Program-made: the position numbers and the translations under genes
Part shown: positions 1-6,084 of the stretch, in pieces
Layout of the letters: each line of letters opens with the position of its first letter
Numbering within the stretch: the stretch's first letter is position 1
DNA from: JBGSIZ01 sp041742255
Lineage (GTDB): Bacteria > Pseudomonadota > Alphaproteobacteria > Rhodobacterales > Rhodobacteraceae
Assembly: GCA_041742255.1 (NCBI GenBank)
Contig: JBGSIZ010000318.1
Location: forward strand, 1 to 10,636
Length of the DNA stretch: 10,636 nucleotides
Direction: 5' to 3'
Notes under the pieces: generated by a model
Databases searched by the model: none
The model's input: only the letters and a program-made list of their open reading frames with translations
Told to the model about the DNA's origin: nothing

Positions 1-392
1 GGGCCATAGGGGCGCCCGGTGATGATCAGATCGGCATAGCGCATCGCGCGGGCAAGGGTCAGGTCCAGCCCGGCGGTGGACACGACCAAGGGTTGGACGG
101 CGACCCGGGTCTGGCCAATCGGGATCTGGGTATTGACCCATTGCACAAGAGTTTCAGCGCGGGCCTGTGCCTCTTCGGCACCGGCCTCGATGACCATGGC
201 GGCGGCTCCAGCGGGCAATGCCTCGTATCTTGTGGGGTCCAGACCGACGCAATGGATATCCAGATGAGCCCCCGCGGCATCGGCAAGGGACAGGGCGGTC
301 GCCAATGTGGCCTTGTCCGCGGCCTCGTCGGTGACAGCAATCGCAAAGCTTCCCGTGAACATGGCGTTCTCCATTTGTGATTGATCCAACAT
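1..392 (-). CDS. universal stress protein (UspA family), 3' end cut by window edge
   Basis: Translating the minus strand from 392 gives about 130 residues that run off the left edge. The first half-domain looks like a Usp fold: strand 1 is FAIAVTDEA, followed by a helix (ATLATALSLADAAG), strand 2 (HLDIHCVGLDP), a long helix (EEAQARAETLVQWV) and a strand ending YADLIITGRP, which resembles the conserved 'ADLIVMG' strand of Usp proteins. The nucleotide-binding loop would follow and is not visible. Three in-frame ATGs are possible: 392 (GGAGG, 8-base spacer), 374, and 362 (GGAG, 6-base spacer). I chose 392, but 362 fits the usual short Usp N-terminus equally well. The gene is divergent from ccoN, an arrangement known from Rhodobacter relatives, so it probably shares the FnrL boxes and is induced at low oxygen (inference). 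Confidence is good for the family and moderate for the start. Confidence 0.8.
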   Translation of the reverse strand, partial: MLDQSQMENAMFTGSFAIAVTDEAADKATLATALSLADAAGAHLDIHCVGLDPTRYEALPAGAAAMVIEAGAEEAQARAETLVQWVNTQIPIGQTRVAVQPLVVSTAGLDLTLARAMRYADLIITGRPYG

Positions 393-433
393 CTGAACCG
401 CCTCCATGTTCGCAGGTCCGGATCGGGCCTGCC

Positions 434-447
434 TTGATATTTGTCAA
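434..447. promoter_or_regulatory. FNR/FnrL box 1 (anaerobox)
   Basis: The sequence TTGAT-ATTT-GTCAA fits the FNR-family consensus TTGAY-N4-RTCAA. It lies between usp and ccoN, centred about 138 bases upstream of the ccoN ATG and 48 bases upstream of the furthest usp ATG. FnrL is the known activator of ccoNOQP in Rhodobacter, so control by an oxygen-sensing Fe-S regulator of this family is the likely reading. At the usual -41.5 position it would serve transcription starts near 482 (rightward) or 399 (leftward). A start at 399 would favour the usp ATG at 362. Confidence 0.85.
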
Positions 448-465
448 AAATCATCGGCGGGTTCC

Positions 466-479
466 TTGACATGGATCAA
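466..479. promoter_or_regulatory. FNR/FnrL box 2 (anaerobox)
   Basis: The sequence TTGAC-ATGG-ATCAA also fits TTGAY-N4-RTCAA. Its centre is 32 bp (about three helical turns) to the right of box 1, so both dimers would sit on the same face of the DNA. If it acts at -41.5, the ccoN transcript would begin near 514 and box 1 would lie near -73.5. If box 1 is the activating site, box 2 would cover the -10 region and could repress. No convincing sigma70 -10 element is visible for either case. Confidence 0.85.
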
Positions 480-494
480 GGCAAGGGGGGGCGG

Positions 495-550
495 GGTCTG
501 AAAAACGGGGGGCAGACCGAAACAGCCGGGGGCGGTCCGGGCGTTGGACC
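495..550 (+). promoter_or_regulatory. two inverted repeats in the presumed ccoN leader
   Basis: GGTCTG (495-500) and CAGACC (513-518) form a perfect 6-bp inverted repeat with a 12-base loop. GGTCC (534-538) and GGACC (546-550) form a 5-bp repeat with a 7-base loop. Both lie between the FNR boxes and the ccoN ribosome binding site (AAGGA, 564-568), in an otherwise G-rich stretch. They could be leader hairpins or a second operator, or they could be chance in GC-rich DNA. No family is recognised. Confidence 0.35.
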
Positions 551-578
551 CCTGTTGCAGAAAAAGGACACGGATTTC

Positions 579-2171
579 ATGTGGGATTGGACCAAGATCG
601 TCGCGCTGGGGGTTGTGACCCTGATCGCGGCCATCGCCGCAAACTTTGCGCGGGACCTGGCGTATCAGGTGCATGCGTTGATCGTCATGGCGGTGGCGGG
701 CGGGTTGTTCGTCTGGACGGTGCGGCGGGTAGACGACCCGGTGAGGGTCGGCGAGACGGGCTATATGGACGGCGTCATTCGCTACGGCGTGATCGCAACG
801 GCGTTCTGGGGGCTGACCGGGTTTCTGGTCGGGGTCATCATCGCGTTTCAACTGGCGTTCCCACAACTCAACTATGAAATCCTGCAAGGGACGGGGAATT
901 TCGGGCGGCTGCGGCCGCTGCACACCTCGGCGGTGATCTTTGCTTTTGGGGGCAACGCACTGATCTGCACCTCATTTTATGTGGTGCAACGGACATCGGC
1001 GGCGCGACTGTGGGGGGGAAACCTCGCGTGGTTCGTGTTCTGGGGCTACCAGTTGTTCATCGTGCTGGCCGCGACGGGCTACGTCCTTGGGGCAACGCAG
1101 TCCAAGGAATACGCGGAACCGGAATGGTATGTGGATATCTGGCTGACAATCGTCTGGCTGGCATATCTGGCGGTGTTCATGGGCACGATCATCAAACGCC
1201 GCGAGCCGCACATCTATGTGGCCAACTGGTTCTATCTGGCGTTCATCGTGACGGTGGCGATGCTGCATCTGGTGAACAACCTGTCGCTTCCGGTGTCGGT
1301 GTTCGGCTCCAAATCGGTGCAGGTGTTTTCGGGCGTGCAGGATGCCATGACGCAGTGGTGGTATGGGCACAACGCCGTCGGATTCTTTCTGACGGCGGGG
1401 TTTCTGGGGATGATGTATTACTTCGTGCCCAAACAGGCGGAACGGCCTGTGTTCAGCTATAAACTGTCGATCATCCACTTCTGGGCGCTGATCTTTCTCT
1501 ACATCTGGGCGGGGCCGCACCACCTGCACTACACGGCGCTGCCGGATTGGGCGGGGACGCTGGGGATGGTGTTTTCGATCATCCTGTGGATGCCGTCGTG
1601 GGGGGGGATGATCAACGGGCTGATGACGCTGTCGGGGGCGTGGGACAAGATCCGGACGGACCCGATCATGCGGATGTTCGTGATCTCGCTGGGGTTCTAC
1701 GGCATGTCCACGTTCGAGGGTCCGATGATGTCGATCCGGGCGGTCAACTCGCTGTCGCACTACACAGACTGGACCATCGGACACGTCCATTCCGGGGCCT
1801 TGGGCTGGAACGGGATGATCACCTTCGGGGCGCTCTACTTCCTGACGCCCAAACTGTGGAACCGGGCGGGGCTCTACAGCCTCAAACTGGTCAACTACCA
1901 CTTCTGGCTCGCGACGATCGGGATCATTCTCTACGCGTCGTCGATGTGGGTGACCGGGATCATGGAAGGCCTGATGTGGCGCGAAGTAGACGCCAACGGC
2001 TTCCTCGTGAACTCGTTCGCGGACACGGTCGAGGCGAAATTCCCGATGTATGTCGTGCGGGGGTTGGGCGGGACGCTCTACCTCACCGGGGCAATCATCA
2101 TGTGTTACAACCTGTGGATGACGGCCTTTGGCAAACAGCAAACCGCTGCTGCCGCCGTTCCCGCCGAATAA
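579..2171 (+). CDS. ccoN: cbb3-type cytochrome c oxidase subunit I, CcoN
   Basis: This is the catalytic subunit of the cbb3 oxidase. It sits in the inner membrane, reduces O2 to water and pumps protons. The 530-residue product has the multi-span hydrophobic pattern of the haem-copper oxidase fold. The expected ligands are all visible: His115 and His404 for low-spin haem b, His264, His314 and His315 for CuB, His402 for haem b3, and Tyr308 six residues before the His pair, where cbb3 enzymes carry the cross-linked tyrosine. Spacings 264-314 and 264-402 match the Pseudomonas stutzeri enzyme (207-257, 207-345). The start at 579 is preceded by AAGGA with a 10-base spacer. The frame stays open upstream to a TTG at 441, but that extension would run through the FNR box and has no family resemblance. 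The gene begins ccoNOQP, and ccoO follows after 15 bases. Glycines are often coded GGG, giving G runs of up to eight. Confidence 0.97.
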   Translation: MWDWTKIVALGVVTLIAAIAANFARDLAYQVHALIVMAVAGGLFVWTVRRVDDPVRVGETGYMDGVIRYGVIATAFWGLTGFLVGVIIAFQLAFPQLNYEILQGTGNFGRLRPLHTSAVIFAFGGNALICTSFYVVQRTSAARLWGGNLAWFVFWGYQLFIVLAATGYVLGATQSKEYAEPEWYVDIWLTIVWLAYLAVFMGTIIKRREPHIYVANWFYLAFIVTVAMLHLVNNLSLPVSVFGSKSVQVFSGVQDAMTQWWYGHNAVGFFLTAGFLGMMYYFVPKQAERPVFSYKLSIIHFWALIFLYIWAGPHHLHYTALPDWAGTLGMVFSIILWMPSWGGMINGLMTLSGAWDKIRTDPIMRMFVISLGFYGMSTFEGPMMSIRAVNSLSHYTDWTIGHVHSGALGWNGMITFGALYFLTPKLWNRAGLYSLKLVNYHFWLATIGIILYASSMWVTGIMEGLMWREVDANGFLVNSFADTVEAKFPMYVVRGLGGTLYLTGAIIMCYNLWMTAFGKQQTAAAAVPAE

Positions 2172-2186
2172 TAGGAACCACGCGCC

Positions 2187-2912
2187 ATGGGCATTCTTGA
2201 TCGCCACAAGGTTCTGGAAAAGAACGCAACACTCCTCCTCGCGGGCAGCTTTCTGGTTGTCAGCATCGGCGGGGTGGTTGAAATTGCACCGCTGTTCTAC
2301 CTGCAAAACACCATCGAAACGGTCGAAGGGATGCGGCCCTATTCGCCGCTCGAACTGACTGGACGGGACATCTACATCCGCGAAGGGTGCTATGTCTGCC
2401 ATTCCCAGATGATCCGGCCCATGCGGGACGAGGTGGAACGGTATGGGCACTACAGCCTCGCGGCTGAATCCATGTATGACCACCCGTTCCAATGGGGGTC
2501 GAAACGGACGGGGCCGGACCTCGCACGTGTCGGGGGGCGGTATTCGGACGAATGGCATGTGGACCACCTGATGAACCCGCAATCGGTGGTGCCTGAATCG
2601 GTGATGCCGAAATACAGCTTTCTCATGAACCGGACGATTGACGGGGAATACATCGGGGACCTCGTGCGGACACACCGGGCGGTGGGCGTGCCCTACGACG
2701 ACGACATGATCGGCAACGCTCAGGCGGATTTTCTGGTGCAGGCCAATGTGGACGGGGACACGCGGGACCTTTTGGCGCGGTATCCGGGGGCGCAGGTGCG
2801 CAACTTTGACGGGCAACCGGACCTGACGGAAATGGACGCGCTGATCGCCTATCTGCAAATGCTCGGGACGCTGGTCGATTTCTCGACCTTCACACCCGAC
2901 GCTAGCCGCTAG
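2187..2912 (+). CDS. ccoO: cbb3-type cytochrome c oxidase subunit II, CcoO (mono-haem c)
   Basis: The 241-residue protein is the membrane-anchored mono-haem cytochrome c of cbb3 oxidase, which passes electrons from CcoP to CcoN. One N-terminal membrane helix (about 15-38) is followed by a periplasmic domain. The haem c site is Cys68-Tyr-Val-Cys71-His72, inside the family-typical REGCYVCHSQMIRP, and Met140 in VMPKY is the likely sixth haem ligand. The conserved GPDLARVGGRYSDEWH stretch is also typical of CcoO. AGGA 10 bases before the ATG serves as ribosome binding site. Length and composition are normal for the family, and ccoQ begins 12 bases downstream. Confidence 0.97.
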   Translation: MGILDRHKVLEKNATLLLAGSFLVVSIGGVVEIAPLFYLQNTIETVEGMRPYSPLELTGRDIYIREGCYVCHSQMIRPMRDEVERYGHYSLAAESMYDHPFQWGSKRTGPDLARVGGRYSDEWHVDHLMNPQSVVPESVMPKYSFLMNRTIDGEYIGDLVRTHRAVGVPYDDDMIGNAQADFLVQANVDGDTRDLLARYPGAQVRNFDGQPDLTEMDALIAYLQMLGTLVDFSTFTPDASR

Positions 2913-2924
2913 GGGGAGGGACAG

Positions 2925-3134
2925 ATGACCTATACCCTCTTTCGGGAATTCGCAGACAGCTGGGCGCTTCTGGTCCTCTTCGGGATCTTTGTGTCCATCA
3001 TCTTCTGGGCGTTCCGGCCGGGCAGCAAACCCATCCACGATGACGCGGCGCAGGTGCCGTTCCGGTATGAAACCGGACCCGCACCCGATACCGACCATAC
3101 CCCCGACACAGACCAACCAAAGGCACGGACATGA
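2925..3134 (+). CDS. ccoQ: cbb3-type cytochrome oxidase small subunit, CcoQ
   Basis: This is a 69-residue protein with one transmembrane segment (about 13-30, WALLVLFGIFVSIIFWAF), followed by the RPGSK/H motif common in CcoQ and a hydrophilic tail. CcoQ is an accessory subunit thought to stabilise the complex, especially in the presence of oxygen. The tail is rich in Pro, Asp and Thr and contains a near repeat (PDTDHT/PDTDQP). A strong GGGAGGG ribosome binding site precedes the ATG. The stop overlaps the ccoP start in an ATGA, so translation of the two is probably coupled. The assignment rests on size, membrane segment and position. Confidence 0.93.
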   Translation: MTYTLFREFADSWALLVLFGIFVSIIFWAFRPGSKPIHDDAAQVPFRYETGPAPDTDHTPDTDQPKART

Positions 3135-4009
3135 CCCGAAAAGACATCAAACCCGATCAGGTCGAAACCACCGGACACAGCTGGGACGGGATCGAGGAAT
3201 ACAACAACCCCCTCCCGCGGTGGTGGCTCTGGATGCTCTACGCGACCATCGTCTGGGGGATCTGGTATGTGATCGCGTATCCGGCATGGCCGCTGCTGAC
3301 AGGGGCGACGCCGGGCTATCTGGGCTATTCGACGCGGGCGCTCGTGGCCGAGGATATCGCGGCGGTCGATGCGGCCAATGCGGGGATGATGGCGGACCTT
3401 GCCAATGCAGACCTTGAAACACTGGCGGCCAATGAACCCTTGCATGACTTTGCGGTCAACGGGGGGGCAGCGGTGTTCCGGGCCAATTGTTCGCAATGCC
3501 ACGGGGCGGGGGCAGCAGGCGGGGTGGGCTATCCCAACCTTCTGGACAACGACTGGCTCTGGGGGGGGACCATCACGGACATCGCCTATACGGTCAACCA
3601 CGGCATCCGGAACGAACAATCGCCCGATACGCGCTGGACACAAATGCCGGCCTTCGGGGACATCCTGACCAAAGAGGAAATCGGGGCACTTGTGGCGCAT
3701 GTGCAAACCATCTCGGGGCAGGACGGGGATGCGGGGCTGGCGGAACAGGGGGCGACACTGTTCCTTGAAAACTGCGCGGCCTGCCACGGCGAAGCAGGCG
3801 AAGGCATCCGGGACATGGGGGCCCCCACGATCAACGACGCGATCTGGCTGTATGGGGGGGATGCGGACACGCTCACGCAAACCATCACCTACGCACGGTT
3901 CGGCGTCATGCCCGCATGGAGCGAGGAATGGCGGCCTGCGGGCGGTCTGTCCTTGGCCGAGGTGAACGCGGTCGCGGCCTATGTCCACCAGTTGGGCGGC
4001 GGCGAATAA
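3131..4009 (+). CDS. ccoP: cbb3-type cytochrome c oxidase subunit III, CcoP (di-haem c)
   Basis: The 292-residue di-haem cytochrome c receives electrons from soluble or membrane cytochromes c and passes them to CcoO. The N-terminus carries the CcoP signature (GHSWDGIEEYNNPLPRWW), then a membrane helix (about 32-54) and two cytochrome c domains. The first has Cys120-Ser-Gln-Cys123-His124 with Met172 (QMPAFG), the second Cys215-Ala-Ala-Cys218-His219 with Met260 (GVMPAW). Length and order are typical. It is the last gene of the operon: a hairpin terminator begins 111 bases after the stop. ccoGHIS, which often follow in relatives, are absent here. Confidence 0.97.
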   Translation: MTRKDIKPDQVETTGHSWDGIEEYNNPLPRWWLWMLYATIVWGIWYVIAYPAWPLLTGATPGYLGYSTRALVAEDIAAVDAANAGMMADLANADLETLAANEPLHDFAVNGGAAVFRANCSQCHGAGAAGGVGYPNLLDNDWLWGGTITDIAYTVNHGIRNEQSPDTRWTQMPAFGDILTKEEIGALVAHVQTISGQDGDAGLAEQGATLFLENCAACHGEAGEGIRDMGAPTINDAIWLYGGDADTLTQTITYARFGVMPAWSEEWRPAGGLSLAEVNAVAAYVHQLGGGE

Positions 4010-4119
4010 TTCCGGTATCCGGCGGGTGCAGCCTCGCCGGGTCTGCGCATCGGTTGGGCCTGTTCGCGCATTTCCCCACACCGATACGCCCTGTGACCCT
4101 CTCCCTGGGTCGCGCGGAC

Positions 4120-4164
4120 CCACAGTCCCCTTGGCTCAAGTGCCAACGGGGGCTGTGGCGTTTT
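4120..4164 (+). terminator. rho-independent terminator after ccoP
   Basis: CCACAG-T-CCCC-TTGG (4120-4134) pairs with CCAA-C-GGGG-G-CTGTGG (4143-4158), leaving one bulged C and an 8-base loop. A short T run (TTTT, 4161-4164) follows. The stem is long and stable and the T run is modest. It is well placed to end the ccoNOQP transcript. The rest of the 4010-4323 gap holds no open frame with a ribosome binding site that I would call a gene. Confidence 0.75.
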
Positions 4165-4224
4165 AGGGCCGGCGCGCCCGGGTCCACCTGAAACGACACA
4201 CACGTCAGGATTGTAACCTGTGCT

Positions 4225-4265
4225 GTCTGTCTTGTGAAAACCCTTGATTTGTCCGGGGGACAGAC
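4225..4265. repeat. inverted repeat upstream of the RTX gene
   Basis: GTCTGTC (4225-4231) and GACAGAC (4259-4265) are perfect 7-bp inverted arms separated by 27 bases, about 60-100 bases upstream of the RTX gene start. The right arm overlaps a smaller GTCC-GGG-GGAC hairpin. It may be an operator or leader structure. No regulator family is recognised, and chance is not excluded. Confidence 0.3.
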
Positions 4266-4323
4266 GGCGTGCAACGGATGACCTTGCGTCGCAATGGGCG
4301 GCGCACCAGCATCCGGAGTTTTC

Positions 4324-5199
4324 ATGTTACAGGAATACAAGGCGCAATATTTTCTCAGGTCAGGCAGCTCAGTTGGAACGGTCTCTACCCGGCTGGGCGA
4401 GGTGACGCTCGTTGACAACGACCTCGTTCGGGGCAACGGGACGACCGAAACCGCGACCACGTCGTTCACCGCCACCGGCCCGGAATTCGAAATTTTCAAC
4501 GGCTACACGGAATTTGTCCTCACCGGGTTGTCGCTCGACAGCGTGGTGCGGCAGTTCGAGGATGGCGAGGTGTCAACCTCGGTCACCTTCACCGATGGCA
4601 CCACGCTGGAGGGGGTTCTGGGGTTTCAGGATTTCGCCTCGGGCGCCTACGGCAGCTTCACCGAATGGTTCCTGCTGGATCAATCGGCGCTGGCGGCGGT
4701 TGGCAAAACCATGGCGGATGTTGCGGACATCGACGTGACGGCGCGTGTGGATCACTCCCTGAACTGGGATGATTTCGGGTTCACCCCCACGGGCGTCAAC
4801 GTCCCCGATCCGGAACCGGAACCCGAACCGGAACCGGATCCCATCCTGACCCTTCTCGAAGGGACAGCGGGCAACAACCGGCTCATCGGCACCGCCGCCG
4901 ACGAACTCATCATCGGGCGTGGCGATGACGACCGCCTGACAGGTGGGGCTGGCGCGGACACATTTGTTTTCGGCGGCGAAGCCCGCGACGGCGACCGCGA
5001 CCGCGACATCATCACCGATTTCAGATCGGGCGAAGACACCATTCTGTTCGAGGCGGGCGCGTCCATTCGGTTCATCGAGGTGCGCAATGGAAACCTGCAC
5101 ATCCAGTTGAACGGCGACCGGGACATGATCATCGTCCAGAACGCGGATCAGGGGGCGGTTGCGTCCTTTGTGTTCAGCGACGATTTGGCGTTCGTCTGA
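4324..5199 (+). CDS. RTX-type calcium-binding protein, probable type I secretion substrate
   Basis: The product has 291 residues, is acidic and lacks an N-terminal signal peptide. Residues 1-160 are rich in Thr, Gly and Asp, look beta-rich and belong to no family I recognise. A Pro-Asp/Glu hinge (161-173) follows. Residues about 180-215 form four loose nine-residue RTX units (GTAGNNRLI, GTAADELII, GRGDDDRLT, GGAGADTFV), known to bind calcium in exported RTX proteins. The C-terminal 75 residues (DIITDFRSGEDTILF onward) resemble the serralysin-type C-terminal region that type I exporters recognise. The start at 4324 has GGAG five bases upstream. An in-frame ATG at 4294 lacks such a site. There is no protease or lipase motif, so the role is unknown; secreted adhesin or matrix protein is a guess. 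No exporter gene lies in the window. Confidence 0.85.
   Translation: MLQEYKAQYFLRSGSSVGTVSTRLGEVTLVDNDLVRGNGTTETATTSFTATGPEFEIFNGYTEFVLTGLSLDSVVRQFEDGEVSTSVTFTDGTTLEGVLGFQDFASGAYGSFTEWFLLDQSALAAVGKTMADVADIDVTARVDHSLNWDDFGFTPTGVNVPDPEPEPEPEPDPILTLLEGTAGNNRLIGTAADELIIGRGDDDRLTGGAGADTFVFGGEARDGDRDRDIITDFRSGEDTILFEAGASIRFIEVRNGNLHIQLNGDRDMIIVQNADQGAVASFVFSDDLAFV
4804..4839 (+). repeat. hexanucleotide repeat coding the Pro-Glu/Asp hinge
   Basis: Six consecutive 6-base units of the type CC(C/G)GA(A/T) encode alternating Pro and Asp/Glu at residues 161-172 of the RTX protein. The units differ slightly. Such tracts change length by slippage, so hinge length may vary between strains. Confidence 0.8.
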
Positions 5200-5209
5200 C
5201 AAACCCACA

Positions 5210-5249
5210 CCGGCCGGGCACCCTTGGGGCAGTCCGGCCGGCCCATTTT
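5210..5249. terminator. probable terminator between convergent genes
   Basis: CCGGCCGG occurs at 5210-5217 and again at 5234-5241. The word is its own complement, so the two copies form an 8-bp GC-only stem with a 16-base loop that can pair further (CCC/GGG). ATTTT follows on the plus strand. On the minus strand only a short T run (GGGTTTG) follows the hairpin. It lies between the RTX stop (5199) and the hpaH stop (5293) and may serve both transcripts, better rightward. Confidence 0.65.
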
Positions 5250-5292
5250 GGGAAAAATGACACCGACGCGATACCGACGCAAAACCGATGGG

Positions 5293-6084
5293 TTATCCAA
5301 ACCGCAGATCAACCCGGCCAAACGCGCCGAAATCGGCCTCGAACACCGAACCGGGCGGGGCCTCGATGGGGCGGATGAATGACCCGGACAGCACGATCTG
5401 GCCCGGTTCAATCCCCCGGCCATACTGGGCAAGCCGTTGAACAAGCCACACAATTCCCATCACCGGATCATCCAGAACCCCGGCACCCAACCCGGTTTCC
5501 TCGACCACGCTATCGCGTTTGACGATGGCGCCCACCCACCGCAGGTCATGGGCGTCCACAGCATGGCGTGCCACGCCCAGAACCACGCCCGCATTGGCGG
5601 CATTGTCGGCGACCGTATCGGTAATGATCCGGGATTTTCCGGTGGCGGGATCGGCGCGCAAAATGCGGGTATCCAGAATTTCAAACGATGGGGCCACATG
5701 GTCACAGGCGGCGATCACATCGGCGCGGGTGATCCCGGCCCCGGCCAATGGGGCGTTGAAAACAAACGCAATTTCGGCCTCGATCCGGGGCTGGATGAAC
5801 CGGCCCGCGGGCACGGTGTCGCCGGTCTGAAACAGCATATCCGCCAGTAGAACCCCCGAATCGGGGGTGGTGATCTGCAACGCCTGCTGCATCGCGCGGC
5901 TGGTTAATCCGATCTTCCACCCGATTTGGGGAATACCTTTGGCGGCGATCACCGCCGCCTGCACCGCATAGGCATCGTCCAACGTCATCCCTGGATACCG
6001 GATCGACACTAACCCCATCTGTTTATTGTATTTTTCGGCCTCGACCAATGCGCGGGCGGCTTCTTGGATGTCGTCCGGCGTCAT
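5293..6084 (-). CDS. hpaH: 2-oxo-hept-4-ene-1,7-dioate hydratase, HpaH
   Basis: HpaH hydrates 2-oxo-hept-4-ene-1,7-dioate to the 4-hydroxy compound that the aldolase HpaI cleaves. It is a cytosolic, Mg-dependent enzyme of the FAH-fold hydratase family (with MhpD and XylJ). The 263 residues align by eye with Escherichia coli HpaH over the full length: DDAYAVQ (36-42), WKIGLTSRAMQ (56-66, with Lys57), RIEAEIAF (100-107), DNAANAGV and GSFIRP. Metal ligands would be Glu102, Glu104 and Glu135. Its ATG overlaps the stop of the upstream hpaG-type gene in an ATGA, so the two are translationally coupled. It is the last gene of the leftward operon. MhpD-like activity on a related substrate is the alternative, but the context favours HpaH. 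Confidence 0.93.
   Translation of the reverse strand: MTPDDIQEAARALVEAEKYNKQMGLVSIRYPGMTLDDAYAVQAAVIAAKGIPQIGWKIGLTSRAMQQALQITTPDSGVLLADMLFQTGDTVPAGRFIQPRIEAEIAFVFNAPLAGAGITRADVIAACDHVAPSFEILDTRILRADPATGKSRIITDTVADNAANAGVVLGVARHAVDAHDLRWVGAIVKRDSVVEETGLGAGVLDDPVMGIVWLVQRLAQYGRGIEPGQIVLSGSFIRPIEAPPGSVFEADFGAFGRVDLRFG

Noticed and set aside
59..472. A minus-strand frame of 137 codons overlapping usp and the promoter region
   Set aside because: It is out of frame with the Usp coding sequence, is rich in Pro and Arg, and would translate through both FNR boxes.
441..578. N-terminal extension of CcoN to a TTG at 441
   Set aside because: The extension runs across an FNR box and the G-rich leader, lacks a ribosome binding site, and the CcoN family begins near MWDWTK. 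The ATG at 579 has AAGGA upstream.
972..3116. A minus-strand open frame of 714 codons antisense to ccoN, ccoO and ccoQ
   Set aside because: Same reason: it mirrors the third-position G/C bias of the cco genes, its product is rich in His, Arg and Pro, and no domain is visible.
4294..4323. Ten-residue N-terminal extension of the RTX protein to an ATG at 4294
   Set aside because: No Shine-Dalgarno sequence precedes it, whereas the ATG at 4324 has GGAG at a good distance.
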